A stretch of 64,000 bases of DNA from Filimonas sp. (GTDB taxonomy: Bacteria > Bacteroidota > Bacteroidia > Chitinophagales > Chitinophagaceae), in assembly GCA_017306865.1 (NCBI GenBank), contig JAFKHH010000011.1, positions 1,116,001-1,180,000 of the forward strand. Reading direction: 5' to 3'. Positions 27,711 to 34,745 of this stretch are shown here, piece by piece. The notes below the pieces were generated by a model. It was not told the DNA's origin and did no database searches. It saw only the letters and a program-made list of their open reading frames with translations. Made by a program: the position numbers and the translations under genes. Within the stretch, counting starts at the first letter, position 1. Each line of letters starts with the position of its first letter.

Positions 27711-29840
27711 TTATTTGCCAAATCCATTTATTCCACCAGACATATTCCCGGAGATCAAACTCATCCTGCCCGAAACGGTTACGCTTACACCTTTGTCGCT
27801 AAGGCCCGCATCACCCATGCCAGGTTGTTCTTTTCCTGTTGTATTGGCTTCGGCAATATGTTGGTCGAAGGTTTGTATAATGTTTGATGTAGCGCTTACT
27901 GTAGCCTCGCCTGTTACATACACGTCCTCTACGCCACGGTTGGTAAACTCTATACCCATTCCCGCTTTTACAGAAGCGCCTATCTGCATTGGCCCTTTAT
28001 CTATCGAGACGCTTTTGTCTATCAGCGTAGCTTCTAAAGTGCCTTTCTTAAAACGGTCTTTGCCTGTGTTGTCGGACTTAAAATTGAAATTTCCACTCAG
28101 TTTGCCTGCGTCAAATTCCACGCGCATGTTGCCACACTCCACTATTTGTTTGTACACACCAAAGTCAAGCACTGATACGAAAGTGCAATGCATATCGTCA
28201 AAGTCAGCTAGCTTATAGCGGGAGCCTTTGCTAGCAGGCGTTGTACAGTTACCGTATTTATTCGTCGCAAGATATCGCCCGCTACCCAATGCAGACAGCC
28301 ATTCTTTTTTGGCAGCCAGCTTTACAGCTTCAAACGCAGTGTTGTCCATTGTAAATTGTTTCCAATACAACTCTTCCGTAATCTTTAGGTACAACTGGTG
28401 CAGGTATTTTTTATACGCTTCTTCCAATGGCTTGTTGTAATTCGCATACACCCACTCACTGTATTTCTGTTGCACTTTGCAATTATCAAAACCAATGTTT
28501 TCTCCTTTCTTAGCCAGCTCAGTTTCTTTGTCGGCGATTTGGCTGTTTTGCTTTTCTAAACTTTTTCTTTGCGCTTCATCTTTGGACAGGAAATCTTTTA
28601 TGAGTGTTTCAAATTCTGTTCTTGTTTTGGTCAACCTGTAAGTAGCACCGCCGTCTTTATTCATTTCTTCCAGGTTTTTTTCTGCTACTTTATAATAGAT
28701 GTTTTCTTCCTGTGGCGCATTTGCAGACATAGCATTTATGCCTTTCTGATACTGGCTGTATGCCTGTTGCGCCTTTTGCGCGCCGGCTTGCTGATAAGGT
28801 ATCAACTCTTTTGCAATCGACATTGTTTTTTCATTCACCTGTTTTTGAAACGCATCCCAATCTGCACTTAACCTTATTTCTTCTTCGTAAGATGTGGGTA
28901 CATCCGGGCGTACAAATTTTCTCAGCCCTAGCGGATCTGGATCTGGACGGAATGGAATACGCATGTCGCTTCCCTTTATTTTGTAGCCCAGCTTGCGCAG
29001 CTTATTAAGCTTGTCGAGGGAATAACTGTATTTAATTGAGTTTTTCAATTTCTCAATTGCTTTGGTTGTATTGCCTTTACTTTCCTGTATCAGGCATTGC
29101 GTATAGTTTGCCTGCGGATGACAGGCGAAAGCGCGTACTGTTTTTTCTAAATACACATCTGCTTTATCTGTTTCACCAAGATAAAACCATGCCTGCCCCA
29201 GGTTGTTCAAAATAGTTGTGTTGTCGGGATATTGCTTGTTCAGGTATTCCAGTAACGGAATAGCGCGGTGCGGTGCACCACCCATGCTCAACATTGCTGC
29301 AAAATTGCTTAACAGGTCTGCGTCTGATACACTTTCAGCGCAAGACCGCCCGGTCATATATACGGCAATTTCCAGGTTGCCATTTACCCAGTAGCCCAAT
29401 GCGGCATTGCCAATAGCAGTGGCATTATATTTATTGGATTTGAAAGATGTATAGACTTGCTGCACAAATAATTTTGTATCAGCGCTGATACTTTTTTCTA
29501 TATACTCGTTCAGTGTTTTGATATAAGCAGGCAGGGTAGCTGCGGTAAGTGTTACTTTAGGGATAGCTTCAATAAAAGCGGCATTTTTAGTTGGGACGCC
29601 ATCACCGCCAACTGCCATTCCTATTTGAACGTCTGATACTCCGGCAGGCATAGCGGGTACTTTTGCAGAGAAGCCCATTTGCTCCATCATTTTGCGTTGC
29701 TCAGGCGTAAGCTTGTCTAAAGCGTCCTGCGCTTCTTTTTGCTTTTGCTGTATTTCTTTTTGTGTTGTGGGATTTTTGCTTTGTGTATAAGCAGTTATAC
29801 TACCTATAAGAAGACTGAAGAGCAGGAGATGTTTTTTCAT
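27711..29840 (-). CDS. Secreted TPR-containing protein of unknown function
   Basis: 709 residues with signal peptide M-K-K-H-L-L-L-F-S-L...Y-T-Q. A charged region (K-E-I-Q-Q-K-Q-K-E-A-Q-D-A-L) and E-Q-R-K-M-M-E-Q-M-G-F open the mature protein. Residues about 130-270 form TPR repeats (N-N-L-G-Q-A-W-F-Y-L-G-E-T-D-K-A). Residues 350-470 are coiled coil, and the C-terminal 200 residues are beta-rich with several cysteines. No catalytic motif is visible. The gene is transcribed from a promoter at 30246-30294, leaving a roughly 400-base leader that contains a complete copy of repeat R1. Confidence 0.87.
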   Translation of the reverse strand: MKKHLLLFSLLIGSITAYTQSKNPTTQKEIQQKQKEAQDALDKLTPEQRKMMEQMGFSAKVPAMPAGVSDVQIGMAVGGDGVPTKNAAFIEAIPKVTLTAATLPAYIKTLNEYIEKSISADTKLFVQQVYTSFKSNKYNATAIGNAALGYWVNGNLEIAVYMTGRSCAESVSDADLLSNFAAMLSMGGAPHRAIPLLEYLNKQYPDNTTILNNLGQAWFYLGETDKADVYLEKTVRAFACHPQANYTQCLIQESKGNTTKAIEKLKNSIKYSYSLDKLNKLRKLGYKIKGSDMRIPFRPDPDPLGLRKFVRPDVPTSYEEEIRLSADWDAFQKQVNEKTMSIAKELIPYQQAGAQKAQQAYSQYQKGINAMSANAPQEENIYYKVAEKNLEEMNKDGGATYRLTKTRTEFETLIKDFLSKDEAQRKSLEKQNSQIADKETELAKKGENIGFDNCKVQQKYSEWVYANYNKPLEEAYKKYLHQLYLKITEELYWKQFTMDNTAFEAVKLAAKKEWLSALGSGRYLATNKYGNCTTPASKGSRYKLADFDDMHCTFVSVLDFGVYKQIVECGNMRVEFDAGKLSGNFNFKSDNTGKDRFKKGTLEATLIDKSVSIDKGPMQIGASVKAGMGIEFTNRGVEDVYVTGEATVSATSNIIQTFDQHIAEANTTGKEQPGMGDAGLSDKGVSVTVSGRMSLISGNMSGGINGFGK

Positions 29841-29975
29841 TTTTCAGATAGTTGGTTCTCTTGAATAACTATAACCTATTTTGTGTTGTATGCTGTAGCG
29901 TTGCTGCTTTGCTAAAGCATGCTCTTTGTAAATTGTCGTTGTTGTTCTGCTAGATTTAGGGATCTGTTTAATTGC

Positions 29976-30196
29976 AAGCGTTCATTTGTCTACCGACGGT
30001 GTTACTTTTTGTCTTGATACAAAAAGTAACCAAAAAGATCAAGGCTGCAGAAAAGCAGGCTAAAAATTGTCCTGACCGCCGAAATCCATTGAACTCGCCG
30101 CTTACAGCATGAGTAGGTAAGTTTTGCCTGGCTCAAACAGCAATGGATTTTTCCGGCGTTCATGTCAATTTTCTTAACGCAGCTTTTCTGAGGCCG
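29976..30196 (+). repeat. 221-bp dispersed repeat R1, copy 3, inside an operon leader
   Basis: Same 221-base length as the other two copies. It lies between the predicted promoter (30246-30294, minus strand) and the start codon at 29840, so it should be transcribed in antisense orientation relative to the repeat as written. It fills half of the gene-free stretch 29841-30294. Confidence 0.88.
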
Positions 30197-30245
30197 AACG
30201 TTTTGTCAAATAACTCAGTCGTACAATAAGGATAAATTATCAGTA

Positions 30246-30294
30246 TAAAAGTATTTACTACAGTCAGTACGGTCAATCGTTAAAAAGAATGATT
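30246..30294 (-). promoter_or_regulatory. Dyad promoter 3 of the envelope regulon
   Basis: Dyad AATCGT-TAAAAAGA-ATGATT at 30275-30294 overlaps the minus-strand -33 TTG (30274-30276). After exactly 20 bases comes TACTTTTA (30246-30253, written as its complement on the plus strand). The same layout occurs at 32405-32453 and 34567-34615. It would drive the TPR gene and the family E gene at 26405. Confidence 0.75.
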
Positions 30295-31944
30295 TTAATT
30301 AAAGATGCCTGCGGGAAGAATAGCGGACTTTCCTGGTGCGGTTTCATAATAATAAGCCGTGCTGCCATTGCCTTCCCGCTCTGTGTGGTCATTGTATTGT
30401 ACTACGAGTGCATTGACCTTATTGCCTGTCATATACTCCACCTTGAATGTGTATGTAACGGGTTCTAATTTTCTTTTACTTGTTTTTATACGTTTGTCCC
30501 ATTGTTCTTTTATCTTCCCGATCTGCACGTCGCTCATGGCGGCCAGCTTTATAGGGCCGCCGGAAACACTCCATTCCTCGTTTGCACCATTAACGGGTGT
30601 AATGGTGAGTTGATTGCCATTGATGGCGTAAGTGCCTGTTTCGTGTTGAAGTAAATTAGGATCTGTATAGGCTGATGCGCCTACATATATAAACAGGTAA
30701 GTGCCGTCCAGGTTAAACTTGTATTGATAAGTAAAATAACCGCCTGTGTAGTACCCGTTCATTGTGCCGCCAACAAATTTTTCGGTGGTTCTTCCTTCCC
30801 ATATTTTTCCTGCAAGTGCAGAGTTAACTGTATTGTGTGTGGCGGATAGATTTGTTTTCTGCGTGGGAATTGCTGCGGATGAGTTGTTCTCAACGCCCAA
30901 TGCAAAACCGGGTGGGTTATCTATCAGCGATTTGTCTAATGCACGTGGAGAATAACTCCAGGTATTTTCCTGGTTGTTACTGTTACTTGCACCATCGCGC
31001 GTTGTTGGCCTGGCATACTTAAGTAAAAGGGCTGTTTCCTTTGTGCCTGAATAATAATGAAATTCAAACGTGTAAGTGATCGTTTCCAGTTTTGGCGTCA
31101 TAGACTTCGTGAGTTTGCCCCACTCTTTATTGCTTGATGTTCTGCTCCATGATTGACTAATGCCTTGCCTGGGCGTAACGGTAAGCTGGTTGCCGTTTAC
31201 AGCGTATGTACCGGATTCGTAAACGAAGTATATATCCTTCATGTAAGCACTCCAGTTCTTGATGCGAAAAATATATGTGCCGTCTGCCTTAAACAAATAC
31301 TCTTTCCTGAAATACCCGGCTGTGTATTGCGGCATGTTATTTATATAACCTGATGTTTCAAGCATATTATAGGACCATAAACCTACAATGGAAGTGGTAT
31401 TGGCACTTGCAGAAGGACTGGCCTCTGTTGTGGTAGAAGAGGGGTTTGTTACAGCGGCTTGAGGAACATTGCTGGCATCTAAGTCCAGTGAGCCAAGCAA
31501 CGCCTGGTAATCTTTTAAGTAAGGCTGTGCAGTAGCATTGCATAAGACAGATACGCAAACAGCATTGTTGGAGTAGACAGTTAATATACAGGCTACGTTA
31601 GCTCCATTGTATTGCCATACACCGGAGCCGCTCATGACGGTCCAGCCTTCCGCGGATTGGGGCTGGGTTTTGTCTGGTGCTGAAATTGTTTTAGAACTGG
31701 CTATTAGTTCATTCCATTCCTTATCAAAGTCTGCCTGGATACTGCCGCTGCTGGTGCGGTGCTGGTAAATGGCTATTTGTGCCCAACTGCTGCCGTCAAT
31801 GCGGGAGTAAGCTGCATAGTCATTGCCTTGTTGTGATGTCCATCCGACAGGGGCGGTGTAAGTGACTATGTCGTAGGTTTGCTTTTGCGCATTCATATTG
31901 TTATAGAAAAGCAGTATTGTAATGAGGAGGATACAGTTTTTCAT
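30295..31944 (-). CDS. Secreted protein with two lipocalin-like modules
   Basis: Start at 31944 gives signal peptide M-K-N-C-I-L-L...M-N-A-Q and 549 residues; the frame extends 14 codons upstream. Residues 22-150 resemble a PsbP/MOG1-type domain (Y-T-A-P-V-G-W-T). A Ser/Thr/Ala-rich linker follows. Two homologous modules then appear at about 180-320 and 380-520, each with G-Y-F, F-x-x-D-G-T-Y-x-F, E-x-G-T-Y-A-x-N-G-N-Q-L-T and V/I-T-Y-T-F. These are hallmarks of lipocalin-like beta-barrel domains that bind small ligands. It lies 74 bases downstream of the DUF4870-like gene and shares its promoter. Confidence 0.85.
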   Translation of the reverse strand: MKNCILLITILLFYNNMNAQKQTYDIVTYTAPVGWTSQQGNDYAAYSRIDGSSWAQIAIYQHRTSSGSIQADFDKEWNELIASSKTISAPDKTQPQSAEGWTVMSGSGVWQYNGANVACILTVYSNNAVCVSVLCNATAQPYLKDYQALLGSLDLDASNVPQAAVTNPSSTTTEASPSASANTTSIVGLWSYNMLETSGYINNMPQYTAGYFRKEYLFKADGTYIFRIKNWSAYMKDIYFVYESGTYAVNGNQLTVTPRQGISQSWSRTSSNKEWGKLTKSMTPKLETITYTFEFHYYSGTKETALLLKYARPTTRDGASNSNNQENTWSYSPRALDKSLIDNPPGFALGVENNSSAAIPTQKTNLSATHNTVNSALAGKIWEGRTTEKFVGGTMNGYYTGGYFTYQYKFNLDGTYLFIYVGASAYTDPNLLQHETGTYAINGNQLTITPVNGANEEWSVSGGPIKLAAMSDVQIGKIKEQWDKRIKTSKRKLEPVTYTFKVEYMTGNKVNALVVQYNDHTEREGNGSTAYYYETAPGKSAILPAGIFN

Positions 31945-32018
31945 AATGACTGATTTTGTTTTATTACGAAGAGAGCCACATTGCAAAACGCAATACAGGT
32001 AGTGTAGCGTTACCGGTA

Positions 32019-32384
32019 TTATCCCACGCTATGAAACCATTGCTGTGCTTTATCGCCAATAACCGGAACTGTTTTTTCCTGCCCGTTTAGCGCAGCTATA
32101 AAACCGATAAGCCACAGTACAAAGAGGCCGATATAAACAGGGATGAATAACATATTGATCAGCCACCCGATATATGGTATAAATGCGAAGAACATTTGTA
32201 CTATCCAGAGCGCAAGAGCTATCACGAACAGCGCTATACTTTGCCGGAGGTGAAACGTGCCGAGTACGGTTTTATTATTGTTGTGTTGCATTAGTGCTAC
32301 TACCCACCCGATAATGGTGAGATAACTGATAATGGCAACTGTTTTGCCATCGTCTGTAACTGCTGGTGTTTGTTGTTCTGCCAT
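32019..32384 (-). CDS. DUF4870-like small membrane protein
   Basis: Start at 32384 (M-A-E-Q-Q-T-P-A) yields 121 residues. D-G-K-T-V-A-I-I-S-Y-L-T-I-I-G-W is followed by F-H-L-R-Q-S-I-A-L-F and two further hydrophobic segments, the order seen in DUF4870 proteins. It is probably a three-pass inner-membrane protein. Function unknown. The gene is first of a two-gene operon with the lipocalin-like gene, and its upstream region contains dyad promoter 2. Confidence 0.85.
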   Translation of the reverse strand: MAEQQTPAVTDDGKTVAIISYLTIIGWVVALMQHNNNKTVLGTFHLRQSIALFVIALALWIVQMFFAFIPYIGWLINMLFIPVYIGLFVLWLIGFIAALNGQEKTVPVIGDKAQQWFHSVG

Positions 32385-32404
32385 GGTGTGTTTACTTTGT
32401 GGAG

Positions 32405-32453
32405 TAAAAATAGATGCAGGCGCAGGGTTGTACAATCATTAAAAAAGATGGTT
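32405..32453 (-). promoter_or_regulatory. Dyad promoter 2 of the envelope regulon
   Basis: Dyad AATCAT-TAAAAAAG-ATGGTT at 32434-32453. The minus-strand TTG lies at 32433-32435, then exactly 20 bases, then TATTTTTA (minus strand, 32405-32412). The start codon at 32384 lies 20 bases beyond the -7 element. Spacing from dyad to start codon matches dyad promoter 1 within about one base. Confidence 0.78.
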
Positions 32454-32475
32454 TTTTGCCTAAATAAGATGTCTT

Positions 32476-33780
32476 CTACTCAAGCATTTTACGTAGTGCA
32501 TTGAAGTCGTAATTCTTCAAAAAGTTTGTAAAGAGCCTTTCTGAAAACCCTCTGTCTTCAGCTATTTCGTAGCGGAACTGTATTTCAAAAAGGATAGGTT
32601 TGAACGGTTGGTTACTGTTTGTTTTAAAGTATTCAGGATTGCAGATATACAAGGCTACCTTTTTTTCATCTTCTTCGTCATAAAATTTTCCAATATCAGC
32701 CAGTCTCTGATACGCATCGTAGCTGTAGGAATTTTTATCCACTACTGCATTCCTTTGTAGCCAGTCGTTTTTTTGCGTAGCCAGCAGTTGTTCTACTTTT
32801 GCTTTTCTCTTTTCGCAAAAACCGGGATAGGCAGCTTTATCTGCTTCCAGCACAGCCATTCTTTTCTTTGCATACTCATTGGTGTTGCCTGCATTGCTTT
32901 TTATTTGTGCTTCGAGGCTGGCATAAAAATTTACTTTCTCTATTTCAAAATATTCCAGCAGGTCTTCCAGGTATTGCTTCCGGGTAACGGGTATCAGCAG
33001 TGGTACACCAGGCTTTGTTAGCATGTAATGACGGTCGATCCATTTATATCCTTTGGGGTTGGGCTTGTCATATTGCGAACCAGACATCCAGTTCTCCACA
33101 TAGCCTTCGCCATTAATGATCTTTAAAAAATCTGTATGCTTGTTTTTGTAATCGCTAGACCTGTTGGTTAAAACATTTGACTCTGATATATACAGGGAAA
33201 TATGGCTTGGATGTGCCGTACGGTCTTTGTCATAGTCTGGCCCCACCTTCGCATTGATCGGAATTTCGTAGCGGACAGACTTGTTCTGATCGGTGAGATA
33301 AAATTCACCGGTTGCGCCGGGTAAAACTGCAGGTACTGCTACAGCCGGATTAACATCTATCCGTAGTACAGTCCTGTATTCATCCACTGTTTTTACAACA
33401 TGCTCGGTAATATGACAAACATTTTGGTACGCTGCTAACTGGTATCCATATCCTGCATGAAAATAGCCGGCGGAGGTATTTTTGACAAGTGTACTGAAAC
33501 TGACCCGTGCCACACACCCGGTGAGTTGAAAATTGCTACGGCTGGCTTCTTCCGTCTTCTCCAGTGCGATCAATTGCTTAGTCATTGTTGCTTTATCCTG
33601 TGCGGAATAGTTGCCGAGGTTAGGCGGGTACTTTGGTTGTGTATGATCGTAGTATTTTCCCGGCAATTGGTCCGCGCTTCCATTGCAGGGCATGGGTGAT
33701 GTGTTGTCGCTTGCTTTTTGTTGTGCATGGCTATTGCAATAGCATAACAGCCATACAAAAATGATCATACCATTTTTCAT
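32476..33780 (-). CDS. Secreted protein of unknown function, family E (paralogue of 26405-27694)
   Basis: Start at 33780 gives signal peptide M-K-N-G-M-I-I-F...S-H-A-Q and 434 residues. It shares L-P-G-K-Y-Y-D, S-R-S-N-F-Q-L-T-G, L-T-K-P-G-V-P-L-L-I-P-V-T-R-K-Q-Y, a central helical region and C-terminal N-Y-D-F-N-A-L-R-K-M-L-E with the protein at 26405-27694. Identity is clear in blocks but low overall, so the duplication is old. No known domain. It follows the Hcp-like gene by 149 bases on the same strand and is probably in its operon, although a weak promoter in the gap cannot be excluded. Confidence 0.85.
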   Translation of the reverse strand: MKNGMIIFVWLLCYCNSHAQQKASDNTSPMPCNGSADQLPGKYYDHTQPKYPPNLGNYSAQDKATMTKQLIALEKTEEASRSNFQLTGCVARVSFSTLVKNTSAGYFHAGYGYQLAAYQNVCHITEHVVKTVDEYRTVLRIDVNPAVAVPAVLPGATGEFYLTDQNKSVRYEIPINAKVGPDYDKDRTAHPSHISLYISESNVLTNRSSDYKNKHTDFLKIINGEGYVENWMSGSQYDKPNPKGYKWIDRHYMLTKPGVPLLIPVTRKQYLEDLLEYFEIEKVNFYASLEAQIKSNAGNTNEYAKKRMAVLEADKAAYPGFCEKRKAKVEQLLATQKNDWLQRNAVVDKNSYSYDAYQRLADIGKFYDEEDEKKVALYICNPEYFKTNSNQPFKPILFEIQFRYEIAEDRGFSERLFTNFLKNYDFNALRKMLE

Positions 33781-33929
33781 GTATAAAATGAGTTTATTTT
33801 GAATACAAGGCCAGAAGCGGGATGGAAGCATTCCTTTAATCGCTCTATGGTTTAGTGGTCAAGCTGCCAGAGCTATTGCAAGAGCGGGCTTATAAAAAGC
33901 CATTCTTTTGTATTGTTATAGGCGATGCT

Positions 33930-34547
33930 TTAAAAGTTATTCCACGCTGTGCCTGCAACGGTATCCCAACCTGATTTATTAATAGAATTTAGTTTTCCTG
34001 TTCTGGCATCTATGTTGAAATAGATCCAGCCAATGCGGCTTGCTTTCAGTGCTATTTTGCTTGTGCCACTTGCTACGTTGTCTGTACAGCTTTCTACTCT
34101 TACGTTTTCCAGTATTATTTGATTGCTTAATGTTGGTACGCTATTGTTTACCCTGTTTGTTACAGAAATCTCAATTTTTGAAATAGGAAATGCCTGTAGT
34201 GATTGCTGTGTGATCGTTCTTTCCGGCATAGCGGAAGAGGAGGTGTTTGCAGATTTCAGGCTTGTTGCGGTAGGTTTTGCCACTAGTGTAACAGGCTGCG
34301 CAGTATTGATCATGCCGCGAAAGGTAGCTATATAGATGTTTGTCGGTACTTCTATTTCTATTGTGGCTGTATTGTCAGTGCCACCGGTATAGTTGGTTAT
34401 AATAAGCTGGTCTTCATATCCTTTCATAGTAGAGGTGCCTTTGATCCGGGAGCCGTCGCTTTTAGTGACTTTGCCATAGATCGTTTTAGTTTGGGCAGCT
34501 ATACCTGTAACTGCGAGCAGTGCTATCAGTGCAAAAAATGATTTCAT
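33930..34547 (-). CDS. Secreted Hcp-like protein
   Basis: Start at 34547 gives signal peptide M-K-S-F-F-A-L-I-A-L...I-A-A-Q and 205 residues. The mature part runs K-S-D-G-S-R-I-K-G-T-S (like the opening of Hcp tube proteins), F-P-I-S-K-I-E-I-S-V, then I-I-L-E-N-V-R-V-E-S-C and K-I-A-L-K-A-S-R-I-G-W-I-Y-F. The last two resemble the closing strands L-E-N-V-K-V and K-V-A-L-x-x-x-K-I-x-W-x-Y of Hcp. Hcp is normally cytoplasmic and lacks a signal peptide, and no other type VI gene is here. So this is at most an Hcp-fold protein exported by Sec. It is first gene downstream of dyad promoter 1. Confidence 0.82.
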   Translation of the reverse strand: MKSFFALIALLAVTGIAAQTKTIYGKVTKSDGSRIKGTSTMKGYEDQLIITNYTGGTDNTATIEIEVPTNIYIATFRGMINTAQPVTLVAKPTATSLKSANTSSSAMPERTITQQSLQAFPISKIEISVTNRVNNSVPTLSNQIILENVRVESCTDNVASGTSKIALKASRIGWIYFNIDARTGKLNSINKSGWDTVAGTAWNNF

Positions 34548-34566
34548 GGTTATATAATTTGTGATA

Positions 34567-34615
34567 TAAAAGTAGCGGCAGGGGAAGGCGGCTACAATCA
34601 TTAAAAAGGATGATT
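34567..34615 (-). promoter_or_regulatory. Dyad promoter 1 of the envelope regulon
   Basis: Perfect dyad AATCAT-TAAAAAGG-ATGATT at 34596-34615. Minus-strand TTG at 34595-34597, exactly 20 bases, then TACTTTTA (minus strand, 34567-34574), 19 bases before the start codon at 34547. It is the best-preserved of the three sites. Confidence 0.8.
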
Positions 34616-34668
34616 TTTTGAGAATGACAGAGACTGTTTAATGCAGTGGGAGGGCGGTTTGTACAAAA

Positions 34669-34688
34669 AATCATTAAAAAAGAGGATG
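34669..34688. promoter_or_regulatory. Degenerate fourth dyad upstream of the sensor kinase
   Basis: AATCAT-TAAAAAAG-AGGATG: one arm and the spacer match the three dyad promoters, the other arm does not. It lies 57 bases before the sensor-kinase start and may be a weak autoregulatory site or a decayed copy. No -7 element at 20-base spacing follows. Confidence 0.4.
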
Positions 34689-34745
34689 GTGAATTAACTG
34701 TTGCCAGCCGTTATTTGCTGTGTCAGAAAATATGTAACTTAAAGG

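Noticed and set aside
27484-28218. 244-codon plus-strand open frame opposite the TPR and family E genes
   Set aside because: It is antisense to two well-supported secreted-protein genes, has no homology-like features, and its composition is that of the reverse complement of coding sequence.
33835-33890. tRNA-like sequence near GCTCTATGGTTTAGTGG
   Set aside because: Acceptor and anticodon arms do not pair and no T-loop consensus is present. No tRNA was found elsewhere.
33930-34547. Type VI secretion system
   Set aside because: Only an Hcp-like protein with a signal peptide is present; no sheath, baseplate or ClpV gene is in the window.
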